Shown: positions 22,066-34,110, counted from the stretch's first letter. The stretch: 64,000 bases of DNA from Forficula auricularia (GCA_024734495.1 JALMQS010000873.1:62001-126000), one strand, 5' to 3'. The notes: generated by a model from the letters alone, not told the origin. Translations and numbers: made by a program.

Positions 22066-23353
22066 TTACTCAGCACTAGTGCTGGTAAACTTGCACCTAG
22101 CCTGGCAGTTTTTTTTTCCAAGGGTTAGGCTCGGACGGTGCGAAAAGGAAATTCACCCTGGTCTGCACGCAGTTTTCAGATCATGAATTAATTAAGGAAC
22201 TTGTGGACTATGTGGCAGGTTTGAAGGAGAATTGCCTTCTGGCCAACTCTTATTATGTTGGATGGTATGGCAAGTTACTCGATATATTTTATTTTATTAT
22301 ATTTTTTTATTTTATTTTATTTTTCCTTTTTTATTATTATAATTAATAATAATTTTCTTCGTTTCTTATCAACAGCTTGACATGTCAAAAACCGGACAAC
22401 ATAGATAGCTTGATACTTAAACAAATTAAATTTTTCTCAGATCGACTGATCTTGTGTATTTAATGACGTTAATTTTAGTAGTAGTAGTGATTTTATTTTT
22501 TACTTTTATTTTTTTAAATTTTAAAATATTTTTTTTTCATTTAAAAAAAATGTCTCTTTTTAGTTTATTAAACTATTTTAATTATATAATTATAATGTAG
22601 ATTTGTTATTTAAGTGGGGTAAGTGTAATCAAGTCTTGAAAAGGGGACACTAGAATATTTTTCTTTATTCTTAAATATGTTTTTAAAATATTTGTATTTT
22701 TGAATACGATTGTCTTGATCATATACAAAAGTCTTCGTTAATGAAAAGATATTAATTCCCAAAAGGCTTTTGTCATATTCATTATTGATCTAATAAAAAA
22801 TTTAATAAATTATACATTTACATACATCTTTTTACATTTCTTGATCACATAGATTTAAATAAAATTTTCACTGTTGATTAGAGGAAATTCGCAATAGGTA
22901 ATTGGTTGTAAATGCAGTATTATAAAGATTAAAAAATATTTAATAGCGTTTTCTGTTGGAGATGGTTCTTGCTGTCAGTTTGACTATTGTTTTGTAAAGT
23001 TATAGGAGCTATGGGGTCAGCTTCCTCGTTCAGCGTAGAACTGGAGTCCAATAGAAAACGCTATATGTGGGAACCTAAGCTAACAATGGATATTCATTAG
23101 TAAATTTGTTTTATGTATGATATGCTGTTATGTGGTTTTGATTGAACGCTGTCATTTTAAAGAGTAAAAAAAAATTCATTTTAACGATTAGTAATCGGCC
23201 TACATAAGTTTAATCCAGATTTTTATGTTTGCGAAAATATCTTGATAAATTTCATGTTTCTGTTCAGCTCAGAAGTATTGAGATCCCTAGCTTGATTGCA
23301 AAAGTCTGTAGAGCATTACTTATTGCTTTCATTATCTTCCAATGAATATTTAA
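22066..23353. other. Region downstream of tll, no gene seen
   Basis: A+T-rich intergenic DNA 3' of the tll stop codon. It must contain the tll 3' UTR and polyadenylation site, but I could not choose among the many AATAAA-like strings. Confidence 0.4.
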
Positions 23354-26300
23354 CTAAAGACTATCCGGATTGTCTTTCTTTTTATATACATCACTGATAA
23401 TGACTTCAATGGGAATATGGCCGATGGACGAGCTAAAAAAGATGTCCTGAATCACAGATGGCGGTATTTTCTTCAGTTCAGGTAACAACATAAGACATTC
23501 AGAGAGCCTCAGCGGTTCTAATGGTTTAGTATTTTTCAAATAATTGGTCAGGGCGAGTTCGAAATGTTTTTGAACAGCAGCTACGGCTGTAGGAGATTCT
23601 AGTCTTCTGGAGGAAGCTTCTGAAGAATCATCAAATGCTGCAACAATGACATTAAATTAGTTTAATCTATTGTATAGTTCAAATTAATTTAGAATTCCGC
23701 GGAGTAGATTCGCGAGCAAATCTACTCAACGGAATTTTTAACAAATTATAAGTAAATTTGTTTTTCTAGTATATTTATAATACTATACTATACTCAATGG
23801 TTCTTATAAAACGGTAGTCTGGCTAAGTATTCTCTAAAATTTCGCTTTATAAAAATATCTTTGAATTTCTTAAAGATTAATTTAATTAAATTAATATTGT
23901 ATAGTTTCTTAATTATTATTATCTTAACAGTTTATTTTTCTTCAGACTACTCGGATGGATGAGTCATCAAGAAGAGATTGTTTCTACAAATATCAAACGA
24001 AATTAAGAAATTTTGAATATCATTCTTTCTTTCTTTTTTTATAAATTATCATTAAATATCTATGTTCATAACTAAAAAAAGATTCAAATTTTTATTTTTT
24101 TATTTTATTATAATGATAATGTAAAATATATCAATTAAACAAGAGTTTTCATTAATTTCTAATTAATCATCATCGAGTGTACAATCCTTTTGACACAACC
24201 ATCCAACTCCACTCAACTCTTTCATTTCTCTAAAAATCCCACATCCCATATCTTTGATTATCTAGGAAAATAATCAAATCTAGATTTCCCCTTTCCTCCT
24301 TTTTTCACCCAATCTGTCCTATAAAATATCCCTTACCAATCCTTACTGACTTTACGTGTGACGTATAGTTGATATCCTCTTCAATTAATAATAGCCAGAG
24401 AATCATCAAAAATGTAAAATTAAATCTATTTGTGATTTTACTTACTCGTATCGAAGAGGGCAATCGAACGAAGATATGAATATTCCAAGGTATCCAGGTG
24501 GAGTCTTTGGAATTTCAAAATAATCTCTTGAAAGATTTCAAGGTATCGGCTGATTTGTTCTCCTCGTCTGGCCGCTTCCGCTCTAAGCAAGTGAATCGGC
24601 AATTGGAATTGGGCGGCTCCGAGAACAAATAATTGCCCCCACGAGGATTCGAGAAGAAGTAATTGCTCTTCAAGTTTTAAAGCTGTGAACTCTGGCACAC
24701 TCTTTGCCCAGGTAGGGTTCATTAAAAGAAGTTTTGCTGCGGCCTCACAAACCGTTTGAATAGCATTATCTGGCACACGCATTACATCGATAGATGGACT
24801 CTGTTCAAAAAAAAAGATTATTACAATAAAATCACTAGAATGTTGCTTACCAATTAAGCGAGCCAAGTATGTAATGTAATGCTTGTAGACTCCACCCTAT
24901 CTTAGGCTAAGGAATTTTGAAATTTAAATAATTAAAAGTCGCGAAAATTGCATTATTTAACTTCAAAATTCAAACATTAACTTGCGAAACATTTTTTATT
25001 TTATAATTTTTAAAAAAATTCATTCCAAATTGATCCAAAATCAAAAGCTTTTGGTAAATTCAAAAATAAAATTATCATGAACGCGGTGATAACATTCTAA
25101 GAAAATGACACGCAAAATAAAACCGAGTATATTAAAACATAACATTATCCGATCTAGTTATAAGTAGTCTACTTCGAGCTATTAGTAAATTTTCTTTCAA
25201 GTTCGATGAGGTCATTAATAATCTCATATTAGTTTCTAGAGGATAAAATATTGGAAATGTTGTTTGGCCACAGTAAGTAAGTATCGTATATTAGTTTCAC
25301 TTATTTTAATTTTCGTATAATACTTGCATTTAATTAATTTGATCTCTTAACGGATTTTCCTTGAATTTTATATATTTATAGACAAAATAAACACTTTTTA
25401 ATTTGTTGTGATAACCAAAAAGCGGGAATGACAGACAGTAACCAAAAATGGTAAACTATTGAAGCAGTATTTTCTGATCCCGTAACTCCGTAGGAGTAGG
25501 TATTACAAGCTCTCGTTCCTCCATCCCAATTAGATAAAAATCAAGAATTACATTACGAATTCGGCAAGCATAATATCAAGAATTCAATATAAAAATAAAT
25601 AAAACAATCATTACCTGGATGGCGGATGAAAGAGGACAGAAGATAGCAAACGGATTAAATAAAAATGGCGTGAATGGCGAAAACCCCGAGGAACCTGGTA
25701 CTATGGGAAGGACAGTGTCAACGATTGGGGATGAAGTTACAGGTGGCGTCCTTGAATGAATTCTTGGTTCTGGTTGGAGAACCGGAGGAGAAGTACCATT
25801 TTCTTGAATATAAATGGCCATTTGTCGCCTCAGGGTGGAATTGCGGGGACCTCGCTCATGTTGGACCGCTTTAGAAATAAAATACTCATGTTAATGTCAG
25901 AGTCAAAAATATTTAACAATTTGAGAGAATTTAAACAAATAACCTACCATCGCTATTCATTCCGACATCCATACATTTCTTCAAACGACATGCTCGGCAC
26001 TGATTGCGATGCGTTTTATCAACTAAACAAGCACCTTCTTCTTTAGCCTTGCAGACATACACTCGTTGTCTACGAACCGATCGTTTAAAGAAGCCAGCGC
26101 ACCTGAAATTGAGGAAAATCTGAAAATCAATTATTGGAAGCAAAACAAGAAAGAAATCGAATTTTTGTAATACCTATAGCAATAGTCAACCGCAATTCAC
26201 AGAATCAAATGAGTGAATCAACCAACCATATAATTTGAAAATTTCAAATAATTTCAAAAAGATTTGGATAGTGTAGTCGAGACCAGAATTCAAATAAATA

Positions 26301-27515
26301 TATAAATAATAGACTGGTGATGTAAGAGTATCAGTGGTCATTTTTAGATCAGGGATTATCAACCAGATTATGCGGACTGTCTTTTCTAATTATTTGAAAT
26401 CTTGATAAACCCTTATACAATTATAAAATAAAATTGTAGCAAAAAGAGTAAGTTTCAAGACTCAATATGCTTTTCGCAAATTTTAGTAATTTAGTAATTT
26501 TTGTGAGCTAACGGTTTGTTTTAAACTTGGCACAAAAATGGAGATTATGATAAGGTATAATATCGTAGGCTTAGGGCCGATTGTATGTCGCAAAGTAAAT
26601 GCTTTTTACAATCAGTGCCTGGCATCTGATTGGACATTCCAGTACCTCCATTTACCATCTACCCTTTGTTAGTTGTAAAAAGCATTTACTTTGCGACATA
26701 CAACCGACGTTTAGAGTGTAATCCTGCTAACTCCATTTTTTATCATATATGACATATTAATATTGTTCGAAAAAAAAGAAATGCAGCATCGTTCAAGTAA
26801 AACTGTTACTTAAAATTACGATCGTAAGTTGTAGAAAAAAAAATGTGAAAAATAGTTTTTTCCATAACAATATTAAATTTTGTTTGTTTTTTCTCTGCCC
26901 TGTAAAATTTCCTTGTTGTGAGTTAGCAGGTTTACTCTGGCGACGATATAACCTTTTTTCCTTTCATTTTATTAGGTACAAGGTACAACTGTTCTCCATA
27001 CCTATATATTATTTAATTTTTCTCAAATTTCATTCCTTAGTAGCTATAAAGCTAGAAAGTCAAAAAAAAAAACTTATATAAATTTGAGAGCCCCATTTTT
27101 AGTGGGTTCAGCTCGAGAATGATTGAAGAAGTGGGAGAGTAAAGTAGATCATGGAGAGTTCATTTTTTTTTTTTTTATTTATTTAATGTCACCGGGAACA
27201 AAGCCCATTTAGACAGCACATAAGTAAAGATGAGAGTTCATTTAAAAAAATATCAAATTCCACTGATAGTATATGCCATATGGCATTTCGATTGAAAATA
27301 ATAAATTTGTTAGTTGAGCCAGAATAAAACTTAAAGGAGGCACAGCTCGCGAGTCACTCTGACCCCACGGTTGGTTTTTGATACGTCATTTGAAATAGAA
27401 AATAAAATAAAAGATTCAATTATAGCAACTTACCCGTCGCAAGCAAATATTCCATAATGTTTTCCAGAGGAATTATCTTGACAGACCCTGCAGGGAATAT
27501 CGTAAAGTATTCGAC
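23354..27515 (-). CDS. tll: tailless nuclear receptor (NR2E1), first coding exon not found
   Basis: tll is a nuclear orphan receptor and transcriptional repressor that patterns embryo termini and brain. Five exons on the minus strand: 27515-27434, 26102-25948, 25868-25615, 24800-24446, 23637-23354 (TAG at 23354-23356). All introns are GT/AG and phases match, giving 375 residues. The DNA-binding domain starts [12 protein letters not shown], continues [13 protein letters not shown] and the tll-type P-box [12 protein letters not shown], then [16 protein letters not shown] and, across the next junction, [18 protein letters not shown], the tll C-terminal extension. The ligand-binding domain spans [11 protein letters not shown] to the end, with [20 protein letters not shown] as the signature helices and [14 protein letters not shown] near the terminus. 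The most upstream exon begins in phase 1 after a TTTCTTACAG acceptor, so a short N-terminal exon lies beyond 27515. The introns hold four transposon relics, but all visible coding exons are clean. Confidence 0.97.
23690..23905 (+). mobile_element. MITE fragment in tll intron, related to 34241-34690
   Basis: Shares long blocks with 34241-34332 ('agattcgcgagcaaatctac', then 'ggaatttttaacaaattata') and, inverted, with 34350-34445 (the 'ggtagtctggctaagtattc' block). It lacks the central hairpin present in the 34 kb copy. It sits in the last tll intron, clear of both splice sites. Confidence 0.7.
24165..24310 (-). pseudogene. RTE-like LINE 3' end in tll intron
   Basis: This decayed copy parallels 3662-3835 on the minus strand: the 'atccaactccactcaactct' block corresponds to 'gtctccactcgactctgtcc', followed by 'ccacatcccatatctttgat' against 'ggcatcccatatccccaatt'. 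It encodes remnants of the family's last about 45 residues. It is older than the 3.7 kb copy. Confidence 0.75.
26574..26710. mobile_element. Harbinger-type MITE, copy 2, in tll intron
   Basis: The ends 'gggccgattgtatgtcg' and inverse 'cgacatacaaccgacgt' are flanked by TTA on both sides (26571-26573 and 26711-26713). Length 137 bases. A longer inverted pairing continues inward ('gcaaagtaaatgctttttac' against 'gtaaaaagcatttactttgc'), so the element folds into a hairpin. It lies in the intron between the two zinc-finger exons. Confidence 0.75.
27166..27231 (-). mobile_element. 5'-truncated SINE with 12-base target duplication, in tll intron
   Basis: On the minus strand this is the 3' end of the SINE at 50650-50850 ('gtgctgtctaaatgggcttt' then 'gttcccggtga'), followed by an A-rich tail. 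It is flanked on both sides by GAGAGTTCATTT (27154-27165 and 27232-27243), a perfect 12-base target-site duplication. This shows that the family is retroposed. Confidence 0.9.
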
Positions 27516-28149
27516 CTGTAAGAAAAATAGAAAAAATAATTATTATTTTAATTGAATTTATTAAATTAAGATAATACTTTTAATAGAGTCTAGAAGATGT
27601 AAAATGAAATAGAATAATTATTATACCATATCGTCCGGGAAAAGTAACTGATAAAGGAAATTTTTTAGAGGGAAGAACATTTTTGGAACCCCCTCAAAAT
27701 AAAAAAATAAAAATGTGAAAACATTAAACATTTTTACAACAAACTGAATTTTTTAAATTACGATTTTGATTGAAAAACATTATATGGATCAGGTCTACCG
27801 GGACGAATCCCCACCCCCACCCATAGATTCACCACTGACTGAGAATAATAATAGTATATGACAGCAATAATATACCTGCATATATATAATGGTAGAAGTC
27901 ATATAGTAAAAAATTAAAATAGTTATTTTAAAAATTGAGATAATTTTAATTAAAGATGCCAGATATACAATTTTTCTTTATTGTTTTTATTTTATCCCCT
28001 CGGATAATTGTCCATTTGGCCAGGACTAATTTAATTATTTGCATGATACATTAGTTTGTTTTTTTAATGATAATTATATCCAATGGGATTATCCTCCCTG
28101 TTTGATGCAAATAAAGATAATCCTATATACGAGGTATGGTCAAATATGT
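27516..28149. other. Upstream of the known tll exons, no gene seen
   Basis: Presumed first tll intron or 5' region. A+T-rich, with no exon that joins the phase-1 acceptor at 27515 that I could support. Confidence 0.35.
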
Positions 28150-28265
28150 CGTGGCACCATCTGCGTGAAGCAATTGGTTGAAAACGGCCAGATATATGGA
28201 AGGACATATCTTGAAAATTGCACCATGATAACGTACCAGCCATACTACATTGCATATTCAGCAAT
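28150..28265 (+). pseudogene. mariner-like transposase fragment
   Basis: One plus-strand frame reads HLREAIG, a stop, KRPDIWKDIS, a stop, KLHHDNVPA. This matches the catalytic block around the second Asp of mariner transposases (family form HHDNAPAH). Stops interrupt it and the following residues continue only in another frame. It differs from the 20.5 kb element, which lacks this very block, so it comes from a separate insertion. Confidence 0.65.
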
Positions 28266-28459
28266 TTCTGAACAAAATAGCACTATGCTTGTTACTCTCG
28301 GTGGACAAACTATTTAATTTTATCAAATTTGCCAAAGATTCAAGTTTTCAATAGATGGAGTGATTTTGGATGATTGGCTCTAGTGAAAGAACAACACTAG
28401 TTGTGACATAAAGACCAAAACAAAAACAAATAAAACCAAGTCATTAAGAGAGAAGAGCA

Positions 28460-28740
28460 AGGAAGGATTGAGTTGTATGGTGGGGTGCGATCAGCATGGG
28501 GGCTGTGAATTGCCACCAGGTTCCACTTCCGTCTTCCGGCCTCTAATGGCAGATGGCATAATTGAACGATGTGCGCTTTCCGCCTTGCCCCCCCGATCAT
28601 ATCGTCTCCGGAAGCGACAGGTTGTTCGAGAGCTGCAAAAGAGCAGGATGCCTTCGCCCCTCGCTCAATGGACCAGGAGAGACAATTGCCACCACCTGGG
28701 ATTAGAACAACCACAGAGTCCCCTCCCCCATTGACACACC
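28460..28740. other. G+C-rich island, unassigned
   Basis: A sharply bounded segment near even base composition within A+T-rich DNA, open on both strands (28468-28734 plus, 28397-28714 minus). Neither translation has a domain I recognise. It lies about 1 kb upstream of the first known tll exon, so a noncoding first exon, a CpG-type regulatory island or a captured retroelement are all possible. Confidence 0.35.
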
Positions 28741-29442
28741 TAGTTAACTAATTTCCAAGGGAAAACACATGCTACTAGAGTATGATTCACGTTACTTTAC
28801 CAAAAATTATCTCACGATAAAAATATTCAGTTGGTGCTGAGAAATCGGCGAGAACAAAAGAATCCACTTGAGCGCCCGTATTGAGGACATCCCTCCCGGG
28901 CTCTCTTCTTGGAGGCTATTCACTCACTCGTCTTCCGATGCAGGTATTTTGATCAAAAAAAGTCTAGTATTTTCAAGCATGCATTCAGATCAAGAAGCCT
29001 TTAGAAAATCTCAACTTAGGATTCAACAAAAAAGACCGAGTCGCTTTAGAACAAGCGCATAGATTTTCTAGATAAGACCAATGCAAAAGAAAAAAGTGTC
29101 CTTTGATGTTTTACACGATGTTTGGGCTGTCCGAATTCAAGGTTTTTATTAGAAAAGGTGAAAACGATTCATGATTAGAAATCCCAAGGGCTGGCAACAG
29201 TATAACTGCAACTTTTGTGTCTTTTCTAGTGGTTCTCTCCTATATAAGTTGAAGTATTTGGAATAATAACTGGGAAGTATTTTGATGCTCTTCCTCTGGA
29301 TGTAGACTTTTTGAGATCCACTAAATCCAATAATATTTTTTATTTTATTCGATACCTTCTAAAGTTCGAATTTTCCAGAAATGGGCGTTTAGAGATTCTA
29401 AAGTCGAAAATTTCATTCATAGTTTAATTGATAAAGATTAAC
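28741..29442. other. No gene seen
   Basis: Includes a short G+C-richer patch at 28866-28950 with a strong-looking minus-strand donor string (GTGAGT near 28920). The upstream frame contains a stop and no start, so I do not call an exon. Confidence 0.3.
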
Positions 29443-29521
29443 AGAGTGTAGTATTTTAAATTTTTTTAAACTATTTCTAAATAAGAAGTTAGAAATAGTT
29501 TAAAAAAAATTTAAAATACTA
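29443..29521. repeat. Near-perfect hairpin with about 36-base arms
   Basis: The left arm 'agagtgtagtattttaaatt' and onward is matched by the right arm ending 'aaaatactacactct', with a loop of fewer than ten bases around 29480. Either a fold-back MITE or a local palindrome. Confidence 0.75.
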
Positions 29522-30429
29522 CACTCTTTAAAAATTTTGATTTAAGATTATAATTAATATTATTTTATTATTTAGAAAAACGAGCATATATCTCCTAAAA
29601 TAGTTGAAATAAAAAATCCTAGGGTATTATTATAGAATTTTTTTACAATTTTAAAACAACTAATTTAGAAAATTAGCCAGGTAGAAAACTATGCTAAAAA
29701 TGGATAATTTTGAGCATCCCACACCATCGTTTTAAAGTCAATAAAAAATAAAAAATAGCCTGATTCTATCTACTTAATGTGATCTTAAAAACAAACATCT
29801 TTGAACCGAATGTTTTCTATATTTGATTCAATCACGAATCAACTGTAGGGAATTTTTGTCAAATATTGAGTGAAAATAATATTTGAACTTATATATTTCT
29901 AACTTGAAATAATGATCTTAAATAAACTTAGATATCAAAAAGGCCCCTGACTTTTCTACAAAAAAAATTCAGTCAATAAAAACTGTGAATTCAAAAAAGG
30001 ACCCTTACTTTAAGATTACAAGAATATTAAAGAAGGATTTAGATAATTTCCATACTGGCAAAATTATATATTCTAAAAGAGTGAGGACAACAATTTTTAT
30101 CCGCTTCACATCTATTCAAAAAGGCTTACACTCCACGATAAAAATAATTTTTATATTTGACAGAACAAAAATTTTGTCTCTTACTAAAGTAATCATCAGA
30201 TTAAAATTTTAATTCGATTTTTTTATTTTTTTATTTCAGTTAAAGTTAATATTTACAATGCTCTGACAGATGGATAAACAGACTTACATTGCATTGACAC
30301 TAACAGGTTCCTGTTTTACTTAGTACTTATGGAAACCTAAACAACGATTGTTAAACAATCCATAATTCTTAAAACAGGTTTTTATTTTTTGGAAATGGAT
30401 TTCACTTTCTTTGTCAAAAATCCCTAAAT
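29522..30429. other. No gene seen
   Basis: A+T-rich. Contains 'caatgctctgacagatggat' at 30258-30277, echoed at 31339-31359 in a similar setting, so an old dispersed repeat is present. No coding region. Confidence 0.35.
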
Positions 30430-30700
30430 TTTCCTAACGAAACGAATCAAGTGCGTCGCCCTTTTCTTTTTCCTCACGTAGCAACCAGCGACCTGTTGAA
30501 GAGAGCTCTTCCCCCTTGTCTTCTGCTTGGTTCTTGACTACGCCTCCGGGAGGACGACTTCGAGGCGGCGCTTCCCAAGAGGCGGAGACTCATTTCCCGA
30601 TTAACGAAGAAAAAAAACGACTTTGTTCAGGACTATATATAGGGGAAGTAGCCGTCAACGGCATCTATACTCTGGCTGTTAATTAAGGGATTGGGAGGTT
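30430..30700 (-). promoter_or_regulatory. Candidate promoter: TATA string beside a G+C-rich island
   Basis: CTATATATAG at 30633-30642 is self-complementary, so it could serve either strand. On the minus side it adjoins a G+C-rich island (30436-30600) with an ATG at 30593 opening a 39-residue basic frame. Sequence beyond the TATA string holds two TAAT-type strings. If it serves tll, the first intron would be about 3 kb. The leader would be very short, and the only phase-1 donor candidate in the frame is weak, so this stays a candidate. Confidence 0.3.
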
Positions 30701-32394
30701 AATCTTGGGATCACTTATTATTATTAATCGAAAACGCAGTCTGATCCATTCAGGACAAATTTCCTCAAACGAGCCCATGGACAAAATTTCATGGGAAAAT
30801 AGAAAAATAAATTTAGGGAGATATTAAGTGAATTGATGATTGATCTGAAATCTTTTGATATCCTTGAGTATTTCATGAAAACAACAACAAAAAATAATAA
30901 AGAATGAGGAAAAAAGAAATAAGCCGGTAAAGTGCAAGCTGGATTCAAATACTTATAGATTTTCCAATATACTTAAGATATCAAATTTGTTCTTATATGT
31001 CTTTAGTAAAGAGAAAATGAACAAATTTGTGAAATTTTTTCATAATTTTAAGTTAATCCTCTTCTGAACGCCGACATCAGTTACAAAAATCCCCTAAAAA
31101 CAGTCACTTTCGGACTACCTTACAACCTTATTTCAAAAGGAATCAAATAAAAATAAATAAATAAAAATAAAAATACCCTAAGTAAAATAAAAAAATAAAG
31201 ATATTTTTTTTTATTTTCGACCCCACAAAAAGTCCAGTCAACAGGAAAATATTTCAATTTATAATTGTAATATAATTTTTGATTTCGGGGAAAATTAATA
31301 CATTTTTCAAGTTTGTATCTTATTTAATTCATGTGTTACAATGCTTTGACAAACAGACGGATAGACAGACCAACATTTTATTGACACTAATAGAGACCCG
31401 TTTCACTTTTGAATGGAATCTTTAAAAGAGCTAAAAAAATAATAGTGAAAGATCAAAAATAATATACATATTATGTATCTGTATATATGTATTTGTATAT
31501 ATCTTAAAAACTTTTTAAGAAACAGGCCTTTAACTAAAAAGAAGAAAATAAATTTATTTTCTAATCTTTTGTGAATTTTCAAATAAGAGTGCGCTTTTTA
31601 AATTTTTTTTTAAATATTGTTTTACTATATAGGGAGGTATGTTTTTGTCTATGAAATTTGCATTCGATGTTGGGTATGTTCAACGATTATTAGATATTAT
31701 AGAAAATCCTCTTTTAGTCAATAATACTTATAATATCTTTTATGCTGTAAAATTTCTTGTTAATCTAAAAATACTATAAGGTACAGTAAAGAGACAGAAA
31801 ATCGTTTTACCTAGGGAATTTCACATGAAGGCAATAAACTATCGTTTCTTAATGCAAGAGAGTAAATAAACATACACAGAGTTGGTGACTTTTCAAACTG
31901 GGGATGCTGTCCAAACAGTAAGTCCTTTCTTTTTAAAAATTTTAATTTAATCTTCGCTTTAGAAATGGATTAGTCTAAAGATTCTCGAATCATCTATATT
32001 TATTCCTTTTTTGTATTATTGCTATTTTAATAGTTTCTCAGCGAAAACAATTTTTATTCGACTAAAACTCGTCTGGACTTGTCTTTGATATGCTTGAACT
32101 GGAAGATATACCAAATCTTCAAACCTTCTATTAGCACCCTTTTCGGAAAAATCATTTTAAGTGCCCCTTGAAACTATGCAACAATTTTATTTCATTTCGA
32201 GAACCAATATATTTTTCAAAACAAAAAATGTTTTTATAGAAATATTTGAAATAACGGATGATAATTTGAAAATTTAAAGATCCTCCTGAAATATTGAAGT
32301 CTCGACCTTATATATTTATGAAAATAGGTAGGTACTCTAAATGTTTGAAATTTTATGGATTCGCGGCATCCACAGCATCTAGTGACAGCACGCC
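30701..32394. other. No gene seen
   Basis: A+T-rich intergenic DNA with short reading frames only. Confidence 0.35.
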
Positions 32395-32780
32395 ACTGAT
32401 ATACCTATATATGTATATATATTATCTATTTGTTTGAGACCATAGTTTCGAAGGCTTGGGCTTCATCGGGCTTCATCATCAGTCTTGTTTTAATTATAAA
32501 TATTATTTTTCATGTGGTCAGTATCGGATAATTAAATTTTTTGTTCTTACTTAGCAGACAAGCTAGTTAAACATTAATTTTAATATCCACGCGATATAGC
32601 CTCGTGAAAAATAATATTTAAATTAAAAAAACTATGATGATGAAGCCTTCGAAAACTATAGTCTCAAACAAATAAAAATTCTATGTTTATATGCATCAAG
32701 CAGTGGACAACCTCTTTGTTTCTCCTTATGATTTAACAACTCTGCTATTTTCGGCAAAATAAAAACTTTTCAATAAAATC
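32395..32780. repeat. Penelope-like terminal repeats (subfamily A), head to head
   Basis: A minus-strand hammerhead-like motif at 32435-32486 (CTGATGA, longer stem II region, GAA, ACTATGGT, C) faces a plus-strand motif at 32633-32674 (GATGATGAAGCCTTC, GAAA, CTATAGTC). The plus copy continues into the terminal module 'ttatatgcatcaagcagtgg' and 'ctgctattttcggcaaaata'. No coding part. Confidence 0.65.
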
Positions 32781-33283
32781 ATCTGCCCTGACTTAATGAC
32801 AGAAGAGCATCATTTGTATTGATAGTTTAGTTAAAAAATGAAAATGATTAAATGTAAATGAAAGTTTCCCATGGGAGCGAAGTGGACCCATATGGTCCAA
32901 TGACGTGTTAAGAGTAATCGTGTACCTGAATGGGGGCGACATCGCGATCAAATGGACATATGTTCCCGGACACAGATGACCATGGGAATGTATTAGAGTT
33001 AGCTATTAGCGTGATAGTGAGTGGCTCATCGCCCACCTACACTGATTCTGCAGATGACCCTTTGCCTGATTCCGTTCCGGTTTACTAAACACACAAGGGT
33101 AGAAACGCACCGGAAATAATCCTCCTACTCCAAGATAAGCTATCATTTAAAAATCAGGCCATCTTTTTGTCATTTGATGAATTATTCCTATTCGATTCAA
33201 ATATTTTTTTCTAATTGAAGGAATATGTTCGATTTAGTAAAGGCAAGCGGTGTTAGAGAATGAATGAAAGATAAAATAATTGG
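32781..33283. other. No gene seen
   Basis: Slightly G+C-richer between 32870 and 33120, without a recognisable product. Confidence 0.3.
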
Positions 33284-33385
33284 AAAGTTTTTATTTTGCC
33301 AAGAGTAGTAGAGTTGTTGAATCATAAAGAGAAACAAAGAGGTTGTCTTCTGCTTGATGCAAATAAACATACACATATATCAAAT
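33284..33385 (-). repeat. Solo Penelope-like terminal module
   Basis: Reverse complement of the module at 18020-18120: 'gttgtcttctgcttgatgca' and 'ttttgccaagagtagtagag'. No hammerhead-like core is present. Confidence 0.7.
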
Positions 33386-33410
33386 AGACAAATGTATACC
33401 CTATATTAGT

Positions 33411-34022
33411 GTGCTCCTTATTTTGGATATTTTCGAATATTTACGCTGACAGGGGCTCATATGGTTAGAAATAAATTAAAAAAAATATCCTCCAAGTTTC
33501 AAGTCTCTATCTCAATTTTAACCTAGTGCTACACAGCGATTAAGTTTCCCATCTAAATAACAAGATATTTTTGGCATTAAACGATCAATTTTTTATTCCG
33601 GCCAAAGTAATGGTTCAAAAAATTTGAAACTCTGTAGACTTTATCCTTATAATAGTAGCTATTCTTCAGAATTTTTACAGATTTTTAGCTATTATAATTT
33701 TGTAGTTACATCTAGATAAAATACTGATATTTCTTAGTAAGTTATAGACTCCAAAATTATAATAGCTAAAAATCTGTAAAAATTCTGAAAGATAGCTAGT
33801 ATTATAAGGATAAAGTCTACAGAGTTTCGAAACTTTGGCCGGAATAAAAAAATTGATCGTTCAATGCCAAAAACCCCATGTTATTTAGATGGAAACTTAA
33901 TCGCTGTGTAGCACTAGATTAAAATTGAGATAAAACTTGAAACTTGGGGATATTTTTTTCATTTATTTCTAACCATATGACGTACTGTAAATATTCAAAA
34001 TATCCAAAATAAGAACGCTCTA
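33411..34022. repeat. Fold-back element with arms of about 270-290 bases
   Basis: The left arm 33411-33700 and right arm 33755-34022 are reverse complements with few differences: 'gtgctacacagcgattaagt' pairs with 'cttaatcgctgtgtagcac', and 'gtagactttatccttataat' pairs with its inverse near 33800. The centre is a roughly 55-base loop. No coding content. Confidence 0.85.
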
Positions 34023-34034
34023 TATATATTATGT

Positions 34035-34110
34035 ATTATTAATTTGTTTGAGACTATAGTTTCAGAAAGCTTGGCGCTTCATCATCACTCTTTTTTAATT
34101 AATAGTATTA
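34035..34110 (-). repeat. Penelope-like terminal piece with hammerhead-like motif
   Basis: On the minus strand: GTGATGA, a stem II region with GAAGCGCCAAGC, then TGAAACTATAGTC. It pairs head to head with the plus-strand piece at 34680-34815, with the MITE at 34241-34680 between them. Confidence 0.55.

Noticed and set aside
28868..29062. Possible first tll exon using the GTGAGT donor string near 28920 on the minus strand
   Set aside because: The phase fits (A plus GT gives Ser before RILY), but the frame meets a stop about 30 bases upstream without a start codon.
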